Assembly: GCA_052034005.1 (NCBI GenBank)
Contig: JBPOJB010000002.1
Location: forward strand, 208,871-272,870
Direction: 5' to 3'
DNA from: JAAYDI01 sp052034005
Lineage (GTDB): Bacteria; Planctomycetota; Planctomycetia; Pirellulales; Pirellulaceae
Length of the DNA stretch: 64,000 nucleotides
The translations under genes and the position numbers were made by a program. Positions 1 to 9,107 of the stretch are shown here, piece after piece; position 1 is the stretch's first letter; each line of letters opens with the position of its first letter. Under the pieces are notes generated by a model that was not told the origin of the DNA, searched no databases, and was given only the letters and a program-made list of their open reading frames with translations.

Positions 1-1109
1 CGGCGGTGCACATGCTGGCAGAACATGGTCTTGTTGCCCAGGTTGTTGAGCAGGTCGAGGTCGATGTTGGCCGGGCTGAGCAGCTGCACGTCCGAGGGCG
101 TGTCGGCACACGGCGGCGTCGCGTCGGCCTCGCTCGCCTCGCTGGGATCCTCCGGTGCATCCATGACGGTCATTGACACGCAGGATGGGGGCTCGTCCAC
201 GGCCTGCACCGCGTCGGCCACGCGGGGCGCGGGCCGTGAAATGGTACCGTCGTGAAAATACACGCGGTTGCGGTTGGCGCGCTTCGCGGCGTACATCGCC
301 TGATCGGTTCTGTGAAGGAGCGACGGCATGTCTTCCGACGGCAGTAGCTGTGCCACGCCCGCGCTGATGGTCAGGCGCAGGACGCTCTCCCCCGCCCGAT
401 AGTGGGCGTCCTGGACAGCCAGACGCAGGCTCTCGGCGTAACGGTTGGCCTCTTCCAGCGGCGTGCCCGGCAACAGGATGGCGAACTCCTCGCCGCCGTA
501 GCGGCACACGAAATAGTGCCAGCAGGAATTGGCCAGCAACGTAGCCCCGATGCGACGAAGTACCTTGTCACCGAGCGAATGGCCGAACCGGTCGTTCACG
601 TCCTTGAACGTGTCGACATCGACGAACACCAGTGACAACTCCGTACCCGTCTCGCGCGACTCGCTGAACCGCCGCGCGGCTTCCTCCACGAAAGCACGGC
701 GGTTGGGCATGCCCGTCAAGATGTCGGTGCGCGCTTCGGTGGCATGCGACTCCATCTTGACGGTCAGCTCGTCCAGCTTCGATTCCGCGGCCGACAGCTT
801 GGCCTGGACATCCGCGTTGGCCGCCATCAGCCGATCGATCAGGGCATTGACGCTCGCCAATGCGTGGCGCGGCGTGGCGGCCAACTCCTGGTCCACTTGC
901 CCCACACGCGTCTGATGCTGGTCCACATCCATGGCCATCCGCACCGACAGCCGGTGCAGGCTGGTCATCAGCTCCCGCGCCAGGTGCACATCGTCCACAC
1001 CCCGCAGGAGTCGATCTTTCGACCAACGGCCGTGCAGCCACCAGCCAACGCCCAAGCCAACCAGCGCCGTCACAGTCGAAATGGCCGCTTGCGAAATCCC
1101 GAAGTCCAT
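1..1109 (-). CDS. Membrane-anchored GGDEF diguanylate cyclase (C-terminus cut by window edge)
   Basis: Makes cyclic di-GMP from GTP (family knowledge). The minus-strand frame opens at an ATG at 1109 and stays open to base 1, so at least 369 residues are present and the stop lies outside the window. Residues 1-26 form one hydrophobic anchor, followed by a probable helical linker (about 30-115). The GGDEF domain has the DILTGMPNRRAF start, the metal-binding FVDVDTFKDVND stretch and an intact GGEEF active site at residues 205-209, ending with the DQAMYAAKRANRNRV segment. I see no RxxD inhibitory site where one is usual, so product feedback may be absent. An acidic, low-complexity tail follows the domain and runs off the window. 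Activity and signal input are inferred. Confidence 0.9.
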   Translation of the reverse strand, partial: MDFGISQAAISTVTALVGLGVGWWLHGRWSKDRLLRGVDDVHLARELMTSLHRLSVRMAMDVDQHQTRVGQVDQELAATPRHALASVNALIDRLMAANADVQAKLSAAESKLDELTVKMESHATEARTDILTGMPNRRAFVEEAARRFSESRETGTELSLVFVDVDTFKDVNDRFGHSLGDKVLRRIGATLLANSCWHYFVCRYGGEEFAILLPGTPLEEANRYAESLRLAVQDAHYRAGESVLRLTISAGVAQLLPSEDMPSLLHRTDQAMYAAKRANRNRVYFHDGTISRPAPRVADAVQAVDEPPSCVSMTVMDAPEDPSEASEADATPPCADTPSDVQLLSPANIDLDLLNNLGNKTMFCQHVHR

Positions 1110-1624
1110 AGTAGTCGTCCGCCTACCAGAAAACGCGAAACCATGCCGTGCAGGACGGGCCACAGCCGACCCTCGTACGCGGCCGTGCCCAGGTACGGCA
1201 CCTCGCGCGGACGCCGGACGTCCACAGGCATGCCGAGGCCACACGGCCGAACGTCGTACCACCCAACCATAGCTTGCCCTACAGTAGTAGTACGCTCAGT
1301 CGGATGGATTGCCGATTCTGCCGGTTGTGACGGTTCACGGGTCACTGCCCGCAGCCCGCGCAAACCGGAGCGAGCGTTCAGAACCCGCTCTGTTGGCGGT
1401 CGTCGGCCGGGTTACACCGCCATGGTCCGGGGTATCCCCGACGAATCCCGGGAGTTTTACGGAACAATTACACGCCGGGTATGGCTTCAACGGGCGACTC
1501 AGCTAGGTTATCAGCCAGGAAAGCGCATCGATCGGCGCGGGCGGCACCGCGTGCCGGGCGAAGCGTGGGTGCGTTCGCTTGGACCGCGACCGATTTGTCC
1601 TTCTGAAACTCAAGGGAATTCCCC
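1110..1624. other. Intergenic region between divergent genes, nothing recognised
   Basis: This 515-base gap separates the divergent cyclase and nitronate monooxygenase genes. Short open frames cross it but none has convincing coding character or a ribosome binding site. I see no RNA gene or strong hairpin. It presumably carries both promoters, but no clear -35/-10 pair stood out. Confidence 0.4.
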
Positions 1625-3076
1625 ATGTTGGAAAAGCGTGAACCCATCATCATTCAAGGTGGGATGGGGGTGGGTGTGTCATCGTGGCGTCTGGCGCGCG
1701 CCGTGTCGCAGACGGGCCAGTTGGGTGTCGTGTCCGGCACGGCGCTGGATGTGGTGCTGGCGCGCCGCCTGCAGCTGGGCGATCCGGACGGGCATTTGCG
1801 CCGTGCCTTGGAGGAGTTTCCAATCCCGGCCGTTGCGCAGCGCGTCTGGGATCGGTACTGGATCGCAGGCGGCAAACCGGCCGGTGCTCCGTTTCGTCCG
1901 CTGCCCATGTTGTCACCCGCGATGGGTCGTGAGCGTCTGGAGCTGCTGGTCGTGGCCAACTTCGCGGAGGTGTTTCTGGCGCGGGAGGGCCATGCGGGCC
2001 TAGTGGGGATCAACTTCCTGGAGAAGATCCAGCTCCCCACGCTGCCGTCGCTGTTCGGCGCCATGCTGGCCGGCGTGGATTACGTGTTGATGGGCGCCGG
2101 CATTCCACGCACGATCCCGGGGATCCTCGACAGCCTGGCGCAGGGCGAACCCGTGGAACTGGCGTATCAGGTGGCGGGTGCGGGCCCGGACGAGCAGCAC
2201 CTGACGCGGTTCGATCCCCTGGCGTTCTGTGCGGGCGACCTGCCCTGGCTGCACCGCCCGAAGTTCCTGGCGATCGTCGCGTCGGCCACGTTGGCCACGA
2301 TGTTGGCGCGCAAGGCGACCGGTCGCGTAGACGGGTTCATCGTAGAAGGTCCGACCGCGGGCGGTCACAACGCACCGCCGCGCGGCGCATGCCAGCTCAA
2401 CGCGCAGGGCGAACCGATCTACGGGCCGCGGGACGTGCCGGACCTGTCGGCGATTGCCGGTCTGGGGCGCCCGTTCTGGCTGGCCGGCTCGTATGGCAGT
2501 CCGCAGCGCGTGGTGGAGGCGCTCGAGGCCGGCGCGGCGGGCGTGCAGGTGGGCACGGCCTTTGCGTTCTGCAACGAATCCGGCTTGGACGAGCGGCTGA
2601 GGCGGCGGGTGATCGCCCTGAGCCGGGCGGGTCTGGCGCGCGTCAAGACGGACCCGTTGGCCTCGCCCACCGGATTCCCGTTCAAGGTCCTAGACCTGGC
2701 GCAGACCATGTCGGAAGAGGCGGCCTACGCGGCGCGGCCGCGCGTGTGCGACCTGGGCTACCTGCGGCACGCGTACAAGGCGGCGGACGGGAGCGTCGGC
2801 TGGCGATGCGGCGCTGAGGAGGTGGACGCGTATGTGCGTAAAGGGGGCGATCCGGCGGACACTGTCGGCCGCAAGTGCGTTTGCAACGGGCTGATGTCGA
2901 CGATCGGCCTGACGCAGATCCGCCGGCACGCGGAGGCGGAACTGCCGCTGGTCACCACCGGCGACGATGTGCGGGACGTGGCCCGCTTTTTGCCCACCCC
3001 GGACGCCGACGGCTACTCGGCCGACGACGTGGTTGCATGCCTGTTGTCCGCAGTGGAAACTGGCATGGTGGCCTAG
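1625..3076 (+). CDS. Nitronate monooxygenase-like FMN enzyme (2-nitropropane dioxygenase family)
   Basis: TIM-barrel flavoenzyme family that oxidises alkyl nitronates or acts as an enoyl reductase-like FMN protein. The N-terminus EPIIIQGGMGVGVS is the family opening. TAGGHN at residues 244-249 is the usual position of the catalytic His/FMN loop, and GVQVGTAFAF (306-315) is the phosphate-binding strand. At 483 residues it is much longer than the usual 320-360; the extra length lies between residues 50 and 140 and in the C-terminal third, which contains several cysteines (VCNGLMSTIG region). It may therefore belong to the longer PfaD-like branch, and the substrate is unknown. The ATG follows AAGGGA. 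The gene lies 31 bases upstream of a two-component pair and is probably cotranscribed with it. Confidence 0.85.
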   Translation: MLEKREPIIIQGGMGVGVSSWRLARAVSQTGQLGVVSGTALDVVLARRLQLGDPDGHLRRALEEFPIPAVAQRVWDRYWIAGGKPAGAPFRPLPMLSPAMGRERLELLVVANFAEVFLAREGHAGLVGINFLEKIQLPTLPSLFGAMLAGVDYVLMGAGIPRTIPGILDSLAQGEPVELAYQVAGAGPDEQHLTRFDPLAFCAGDLPWLHRPKFLAIVASATLATMLARKATGRVDGFIVEGPTAGGHNAPPRGACQLNAQGEPIYGPRDVPDLSAIAGLGRPFWLAGSYGSPQRVVEALEAGAAGVQVGTAFAFCNESGLDERLRRRVIALSRAGLARVKTDPLASPTGFPFKVLDLAQTMSEEAAYAARPRVCDLGYLRHAYKAADGSVGWRCGAEEVDAYVRKGGDPADTVGRKCVCNGLMSTIGLTQIRRHAEAELPLVTTGDDVRDVARFLPTPDADGYSADDVVACLLSAVETGMVA

Positions 3077-3107
3077 GGCGAATGGACCACCGCGCCGGGA
3101 TGCCTCC

Positions 3108-4085
3108 ATGTTCGAACGTCGGTCCCTGAAACTGCCGATCACGCTGGGCGTGCTGATGATCGTGTCGGTCATCGTGCTCACCGTGGGCTGGGTGCTGCTG
3201 TCCACGTTCGGCGCCGTGGCCAATATCCGCTGGGCGCCGCTCTACTGGACGTTGCTGTCCGTGGGCAGCGTGTTTCTCGTGTTCGTGTTGGTGGGTGTCG
3301 TGCTGTACTTGCGGCTCTCGGTCGAGACGATCAACTTGAACCGGCGGCAATCGAACTTCATCGACAGCGTGACTCACGAGCTGAAATCGCCGCTGGCCTC
3401 GCTCAAGCTGTACCTCCAGACCCTGGAACGCTGCCGCGTCAGCCCCGAGAAGCAGGACAGCTTCGTGCGGTACATGCTGGACGACGTCGAGCGGTTGGAC
3501 GCGCTGATCAACCACCTGTTGGACGCCGCGCGGCTGGACCATCGCACCGACCGTGCCGACATCGAACTGGTCGACATGTCGGCGGTCCTGGCCGACTGTG
3601 TCGAAGGGGTCTGCCTGCGCTATCGAGTCCCGCGGGACGCCGTGCGCCTGCATACGGAGCCGCTGGTGGTCGAGGCCCGCGCGGTGGATGTCGACCTGGT
3701 GATGCGCAATCTGATGGACAACGCCGTGAAGTATGCCAGTGACCGGCCGGAAGTGGAGGTGACGGCCCAGCGGACCGGCGAGGCGTGGGGCACGATCCGC
3801 ATCACCGACAACGGGAAGGGGATCCCGCCCGACTTGCGCCGCCGGATCTTTGGTCGGTTTTTCCGGATCGGCAACGAGCTGGAGCGTGAGACGCCCGGCC
3901 TGGGGTTGGGGCTGTACATCGTGCGGACGATGGTCCGGCGCCTGCGCGGGACGATCCGCGTGCGCGATCGCGAAGGCGGCACCGGGACCACGTTTGAAGT
4001 GACCCTTCCGGTCCTGCCCGCCGGCGCATCCGAGCTGCTGCCCGCCCGGACCGCCGGCGCGTCGGGGGAAGCGGAGGCCGTGTGA
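3108..4085 (+). CDS. Two-component sensor histidine kinase
   Basis: Membrane sensor that autophosphorylates and passes phosphate to the adjacent regulator. The chosen ATG gives 325 residues; the open frame continues upstream but would overlap the previous gene. Two membrane segments (about 9-33 and 45-70) flank a very short loop, so there is little periplasmic sensing surface and no HAMP domain. The dimerisation H-box contains His90 (SVTHELKSPLASL). The ATPase shows the N-box (NLMDNAVKYA, 201-210), G1 (TDNGKGIPP), F-box (IFGRFFRIG) and G2 (GLGLGLYIV). The stop overlaps the start of the response regulator gene (TGATG), which implies translational coupling. The signal is unknown; a sensor this small may read the membrane or a partner protein. 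Confidence 0.92.
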   Translation: MFERRSLKLPITLGVLMIVSVIVLTVGWVLLSTFGAVANIRWAPLYWTLLSVGSVFLVFVLVGVVLYLRLSVETINLNRRQSNFIDSVTHELKSPLASLKLYLQTLERCRVSPEKQDSFVRYMLDDVERLDALINHLLDAARLDHRTDRADIELVDMSAVLADCVEGVCLRYRVPRDAVRLHTEPLVVEARAVDVDLVMRNLMDNAVKYASDRPEVEVTAQRTGEAWGTIRITDNGKGIPPDLRRRIFGRFFRIGNELERETPGLGLGLYIVRTMVRRLRGTIRVRDREGGTGTTFEVTLPVLPAGASELLPARTAGASGEAEAV

Positions 4086-4804
4086 TGCACGAGAACAAGC
4101 ATATCGTCGTCGTGGAGGACGAGGAGCATCTGGCGATCGGCCTCAAGTTCAATCTCGAGGCCGAAGGCTATCGGGTCACGACGTTCAAGGACGGCCCGTC
4201 GGCGCTGGCGATGATCCAGCAGCGCGTGCGCGACGTCGATCTGCTGATCCTCGACCTGATGCTGCCCGGCATGAGCGGGTACAGCGTCTGCCAGACGCTG
4301 CGCGGGATCGGCTGGGACAAGCCGGTGCTGATCCTCAGCGCCCGCACGCTGCCCGACGACCGCAAGCAAGGATTCGATGTCGGCGCCAACCAGTACATGA
4401 GCAAGCCGTTTGACCTGGACGAACTGATCAGCCGCGTGCGGAACCTGCTGACCCACTATCGGCCGCAGGTCCCGGCCCCGGCGCCGACCCTGCACTACGA
4501 ATTCGGCAAGGCGACCATCGACTTCCGGACCCACGAGGCCACCTGCGACGGCCGGCCGGTCCGCATGACGCAGCTGGAAATGAAGCTTCTGCAGTACTTC
4601 ATCGAGCACGAAGGGCGGGTCATCCTCCGGCAGGAACTCCTGGAGAATGTGTGGGGCCTGCACGGCCAGGTGCAGACCCGCGCGCCCGACCAGTTCATCC
4701 GCCGACTCCGCAAGGCGTTCGAACCCGATCCGGCCAACCCGCGCCATTTCCTTACCATCCGGGACGCCGGCTACCGGTTCGTGGCCAAGCCGGCCGAAGC
4801 CTGA
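4085..4804 (+). CDS. OmpR/PhoB-family response regulator
   Basis: DNA-binding partner of the kinase just upstream. The receiver domain (residues 5-118) has the acidic pair EDE at 11-13, phospho-acceptor Asp57 in LLILDLMLPG, a switch Ser85 and Lys107 in SKPFD. The C-terminal winged helix (about 140-235) has the RMTQLEMKLLQYF start and the RDAGYRFVA end typical of OmpR proteins. A GTG at 4082 could also start the frame, but the ATG at 4085, overlapping the kinase stop, is the more natural start. It is the last gene of the likely trio starting with the nitronate monooxygenase; a giant hydrolase gene converges on it from the other strand 10 bases away. Confidence 0.94.
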   Translation: MHENKHIVVVEDEEHLAIGLKFNLEAEGYRVTTFKDGPSALAMIQQRVRDVDLLILDLMLPGMSGYSVCQTLRGIGWDKPVLILSARTLPDDRKQGFDVGANQYMSKPFDLDELISRVRNLLTHYRPQVPAPAPTLHYEFGKATIDFRTHEATCDGRPVRMTQLEMKLLQYFIEHEGRVILRQELLENVWGLHGQVQTRAPDQFIRRLRKAFEPDPANPRHFLTIRDAGYRFVAKPAEA

Positions 4805-4814
4805 CAAGCCGTGA

Positions 4815-7800
4815 TCAGTCCAGTCCCTCCGGCCGGCTGAGCAACCGCTCCAACTGCTGTTGCCACGCATGCTGCTCGTCCTCCGGACAGACCAGAATCA
4901 GCATCGTGGCGCGGTCTTCGTCGATCTCCAGCCGCCACGGCCCGGACTCCCAGGAGATCGTCTCGGCCACTGCCCACGCGCCCCGCACGAAATGTCCCAC
5001 GATCGCCCGGTAGCGTCCCGCGCGCGGCGGCAGGTCAATCGAGCCCGGCTCCAGGGGCGCGATCAACAGCGCCTCGGTCCGGCACAGGTCCTGGTCGCTG
5101 AGCGACACCAGCAGCTTCCGGCCTTGGCCCTGGCAGACGCGCTGGCCCCGGACCGCCGCCTCTCCGTCGGTATGAATGATCACGGCGCATTGCCGCGTCG
5201 TGGTGACAGCCAGGGCGGGCCAGCCGGCGCGCGTCTGCAGTTCGATCGGGCCGGCGGACGTCTCGATCTCCACGCGCTGGGTCGGCGCGCCCGCGGCCGT
5301 GTGGAAGACGACGTGGGCCGCGCCGCAGGTCGTGGGTTGACGCATGACGTGCAGCCACGGAACGTCCGGCTGCACCGGCAGCGGCAGAACCCCGCCGTCG
5401 CGCACCACCTCCGCATACAGCTTCCTCCGCAGCTCCGCCGCCGGCGCGTCCACCGCCAGCTCCAGCGGATCGCTGCAGTAGTACAGGCGGCCCCGACCGA
5501 GCCGGTTCCGCACCAGCACGGCGTCGCCCGACGCGTCGCGCCCGAGCACCTCCGCAGTGGTCGCTTCGAGCGCCACGCAAGGCCGTACCATGCCCGCCAG
5601 CCCGCCTCCCAGCCGGAACTCCGCGGGCCGGTCCGTGCCCATGTCGCGGCGTATGTCCGGGTAGCGACGCGCGCCGACGCGGACGCCCGCCAGGTCGCCC
5701 AGTCGCTCCGCACCCGTCAACCGACGGTCCTCGTCATACGACAGGTCGCCCGTGACCAGCAACGTCCCTCCGCGTTCCACCCAAGCGCGCAGCTGCGACA
5801 CCGTTCGGTCACTCGCCGCGAACGGGGACGGATAGATCAGCACCCGCGCAGCGGGCGGGATCTGCTCGAGATGCGCATCGTCCAGGCATCCGAACGGCAC
5901 ATGCAACGCCAGGAGGTCCGCACACGCCCGATCCACCACCGTTTCCCCCACGCCGCCGTCGTTGCCCATGCGCAACTGGTTGGGCAGCAGGACCAGCACT
6001 TCCGGCGCCTGATACACCGGTCGCAGGCGGCGCCAAGCCAGCGCCTGATTGCGATGCACGTAGGCCACGTCCTTGGCGACCAGCTGGTGCGGGTAGAACA
6101 GACCCCAGGGGAAGACCCAGGCCTCGCCGTCGCGCAGGCACCAGTTCTGGATCTTGGAGCAGCCCAGCCCCAAGGCATAATGGGCCACCGCCGCGAACAG
6201 CTGCTTCTGCTGCTCCTGCGTGCGGCGGATGTGATAGCCGAACGCCCCGTTCGATTCCTCCCACGCCGGGTGCGTCTTCACACCGTACTCGCCCAGGCTC
6301 ACACCCTGGCCCCGGGCGCGCAGATCGGCGAAGCAGATCCGGAGAGGCAACTGCTCGAGGTCGACGCCCGGCCGATCGAAGAAGCCGATGTTCGACACGT
6401 CCTGGCCGTCGATCGTCAGCGGCAGGTCGAGACCTTCGAGCGTTCTGGCGTAATATTCCGACGTGATCGGATGCTCGGCATCCACCGCGCGCACCGCCGC
6501 CACGTGCGCCTGGTTCCAACGCGTGGTCAGCTGGGTCCGGAACTGCACGTCATCCACGCGGGCACGATCGGCCCATCGCCCCGAATCCGGCGGCGGATAG
6601 GCGAGCTGATCGAAGTCCCCCGCGAGGTCCTCGCGGCCCCAGGCTTGCTGGAGGGCCGCGATCGACCCGTAGCGGGCCCGCAGGTACTGCTGCCACTCCC
6701 GCTGCATCGCCGGCCCGTGCTGGTTCATGTCGAGTTGGTAGTCGCCGTTGATGTAGTAGAACAGCCCGGGGACGTCGCCGAGCTGCCGCGCGTACTCCGC
6801 GCATAAGCGGCTCTGCTCCTCGATCAGCTGGCGGGGAATCGCCGTGTTGTGGCCGATCAGCATGCCGGGCATGAACACGAGCCCGCGGGCCTGGCAGAGC
6901 TGGGCCAGGGCGCGGAACTTCCGCCAGTCGTCATCGAGCATCTGGTGGCGGGGACGCACGTATTGCAGGTTCTCGTACAGGTTCATGCCGATGTCCTGCG
7001 CCGCCGTGAGCTCGTCCCACCAGGTGGCCGGATTCTCGCTGGCCGATTGGTAGGTCACCGCGTAGGTGTCGGTGCCGAACAGGAACAGCGGCCGGTCGTT
7101 GAGCGTGAAGTAGTTGTCGGCGAATCGGAGGCGCGGCCCGGCCTGCATGACGGCATCATTGTGCGGCACGACGCCCGTCGCCATTTCGTCGATGCGCCGG
7201 CCGTCGAGTGACAGCCAGACCCGCAGCCGCGCAACGTCCGGCACCGCCGGCACCGGTCCGAGATCCGCCTGCAGCCGCTCGTGAGCGCGGCTGCGCACGG
7301 TCCCCGTCACGGTCACCGGGGCAGGGGAGGGCAGGGCGGGTGTGGCCTCCCATTGGAACGTCACGGTCACGTCGCGGTCTGCTTGGCCGCGATTGTCCAC
7401 CACGACGCTGGCGCGCACCGATTCGCCCGGGCGGTACAACGCGTGATCGGTCTGCAGGTTACGGAGGAAGAGCTTGCGCGCCAGGAACCGGACGGCCTGC
7501 TGCAGTACCAACGACGTGTCACTCTGTGGGTCGGCAAACAGATCGGTGTTTTCGACGCCGAAGTACAACCAAGCGGATCCTGCATAGTAGCCCGCGTAGT
7601 TCAGCAACAGCGCGCCGGCGGGCCCGCGCGGACGCCCGTACCGATCGAAGGTCTCCAGGAGGGGGATCCAGCGCGAGCGGTCGTAGCCCAGCACGCCGCT
7701 GGCCGCCCAGCCGGTCACCGGTTGCGACCGCGCGACCGCCGCCTGGACCACGCACTGCCCCGCGGCGGTGCGCAGCTGCACCGCCCTCTGGAGCGGATAG

Positions 7801-8819
7801 GACGGATCGAAGATCCCGATCTGCTCGGGTGAGACCTTGAGCCCGTCACCCGGCTCGCCGTCGGCCGTATTGAGTGGTCGGCAGGCCGCATCGGTGACGT
7901 CGAACAAGTAGACATCGTCGAAATAGGCGATGCCGCTCTTGAGGTAAAAACCGAACTGGATCCGGACCTGGTCAACCCGCTCGGACGCGATGAAGCGATA
8001 CTCGAACGTCTGCCAGTCCGACGGCTCGCGGACGACTGCGAAGTCGCGCGAGTCGACATAGCGGCCTTGTGCATCGAATTGGTAGACGGCGATGTACGCG
8101 ATCCCCGGGCCTGCCAGCCGTGTCGCGCGGATCGCGCCCCGCGCGAGATACTCCCGCCCCGGCGTGACGCGCACGCGCGCCGCAAACCCTCCGCTACTCG
8201 TCCCCGCCTCGTCGTCCAGCTCCACACGGGCACACCGCGCGCCGCGCAGAGGCGCGTCCTGCGACAGGGTCGCATACGGGCCCGACCGCCGCCAGCCGCC
8301 CTGGATCTTGTCAGGGCCGATCGGCACCTCCACCGCCTCCTCGAAGCCACCGTCGGCCACCAGCGACCGCTCCTCGCGCGTCACCTCCCGGAGCTTCGCC
8401 TCGCACCACTCCTGCTCCCGCACCCATTGGCCGTCGACGCGGCGCACGAGATCCTCCAGCGCATACCCGCCCACCGAGACCAGGTCCCCGCCCGCGTGGA
8501 GGAACTGGATCAACGCCTCGCGCGCCGCCACCGGAAACGTCCGGGCGTTGGGCAGTACGAGCAGGTCGAACTGTTCAACCGACAGGACGCCTGGATCGGC
8601 CAACTCCGCGGCCGAGATCCGGCGGGCCTGGAGACCCGCCTCAGCCAGGATGTCGACCAGCGTCGCGGGCGAGGAGGGGCAACCATGCACCGGCAAATCG
8701 GGTTCGTCCAGCACGGCCGCCCGCGCCGGCGGCTCCACCCATGCCCGCCCGATGTCCGGCCAGAGAGCCGCCCAGACCGCGCCCACCAGCCACGCGAACG
8801 AGATCAGTGCCTTGTGCAT
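4815..8819 (-). CDS. Giant secreted glycoside hydrolase-like protein (GH42/GH-A type, multidomain)
   Basis: A 1334-residue exported protein, probably acting on polysaccharides outside the cytoplasm. Order: signal peptide (1-25); a flavodoxin/amidotransferase-like fold (35-130, LLVLPNARTFP and LHAGGDLVSVGG); a jelly-roll, carbohydrate-binding-like region (150-310) ending AYFDDVYLFDV; a linking region with a second beta-rich unit (to 450); an Ig-like domain (455-555); a TIM-barrel region (565-900) resembling beta-galactosidase clan GH-A; a beta-galactosidase trimerisation-like domain (935-1110, LRAWVERGGTLLVTGD); and C-terminal beta domains. A nucleophile candidate is Glu844 in SLGEYG, but the usual Asn-Glu acid/base position reads YYINGDYQLD (688-697). 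It may be a divergent hydrolase or a binding protein. The ATG at 8819 is followed by a normal signal sequence. Confidence 0.75.
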   Translation of the reverse strand: MHKALISFAWLVGAVWAALWPDIGRAWVEPPARAAVLDEPDLPVHGCPSSPATLVDILAEAGLQARRISAAELADPGVLSVEQFDLLVLPNARTFPVAAREALIQFLHAGGDLVSVGGYALEDLVRRVDGQWVREQEWCEAKLREVTREERSLVADGGFEEAVEVPIGPDKIQGGWRRSGPYATLSQDAPLRGARCARVELDDEAGTSSGGFAARVRVTPGREYLARGAIRATRLAGPGIAYIAVYQFDAQGRYVDSRDFAVVREPSDWQTFEYRFIASERVDQVRIQFGFYLKSGIAYFDDVYLFDVTDAACRPLNTADGEPGDGLKVSPEQIGIFDPSYPLQRAVQLRTAAGQCVVQAAVARSQPVTGWAASGVLGYDRSRWIPLLETFDRYGRPRGPAGALLLNYAGYYAGSAWLYFGVENTDLFADPQSDTSLVLQQAVRFLARKLFLRNLQTDHALYRPGESVRASVVVDNRGQADRDVTVTFQWEATPALPSPAPVTVTGTVRSRAHERLQADLGPVPAVPDVARLRVWLSLDGRRIDEMATGVVPHNDAVMQAGPRLRFADNYFTLNDRPLFLFGTDTYAVTYQSASENPATWWDELTAAQDIGMNLYENLQYVRPRHQMLDDDWRKFRALAQLCQARGLVFMPGMLIGHNTAIPRQLIEEQSRLCAEYARQLGDVPGLFYYINGDYQLDMNQHGPAMQREWQQYLRARYGSIAALQQAWGREDLAGDFDQLAYPPPDSGRWADRARVDDVQFRTQLTTRWNQAHVAAVRAVDAEHPITSEYYARTLEGLDLPLTIDGQDVSNIGFFDRPGVDLEQLPLRICFADLRARGQGVSLGEYGVKTHPAWEESNGAFGYHIRRTQEQQKQLFAAVAHYALGLGCSKIQNWCLRDGEAWVFPWGLFYPHQLVAKDVAYVHRNQALAWRRLRPVYQAPEVLVLLPNQLRMGNDGGVGETVVDRACADLLALHVPFGCLDDAHLEQIPPAARVLIYPSPFAASDRTVSQLRAWVERGGTLLVTGDLSYDEDRRLTGAERLGDLAGVRVGARRYPDIRRDMGTDRPAEFRLGGGLAGMVRPCVALEATTAEVLGRDASGDAVLVRNRLGRGRLYYCSDPLELAVDAPAAELRRKLYAEVVRDGGVLPLPVQPDVPWLHVMRQPTTCGAAHVVFHTAAGAPTQRVEIETSAGPIELQTRAGWPALAVTTTRQCAVIIHTDGEAAVRGQRVCQGQGRKLLVSLSDQDLCRTEALLIAPLEPGSIDLPPRAGRYRAIVGHFVRGAWAVAETISWESGPWRLEIDEDRATMLILVCPEDEQHAWQQQLERLLSRPEGLD

Positions 8820-9028
8820 AGCCCGCGTCCACCTAGGTTAACGCCCATTCGACGGCCGTTACATGCGACGGCCGTCCATTGTGCCGTGCGACGCGAGCGC
8901 GTCAATCGGACCGGGCGCGACCCGGGCGTTGTGAATGCCGCGTTCGCCATTTGTCACTCGCCGCTCGCTCCGCGCGATCCCGAGGGCCGGCCCGGGCGTG
9001 ACGATCCGTGAAGCGCCCTGGTCGGCGG

Positions 9029-9058
9029 TTGCATGGCGCGCGTGGTGGCGGCGATAAT
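9029..9058 (+). promoter_or_regulatory. Candidate sigma70-type promoter of the Tat-exported oxidoreductase gene
   Basis: TTGCAT (9029-9034), an 18-base spacer and GATAAT (9053-9058), ending 49 bases before the ATG at 9108. The -10 box matches consensus at five of six positions. Two other Tat-protein genes in the window have a similar TTGCA element. Prediction by eye only. Confidence 0.45.
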
Positions 9059-9107
9059 GCGGGAGACTTGCGGATGCCACAGTCTGTTTGACCAGGAGAC
9101 GGTTGCC

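Noticed and set aside
568..1041. 157-codon minus-strand frame inside the cyclase region
   Set aside because: It is in a different frame from the one encoding GGEEF and has no domain character.
4860..6806. 648-codon plus-strand frame
   Set aside because: Antisense shadow of the giant hydrolase gene; composition is Arg/Gln/His-rich noise.
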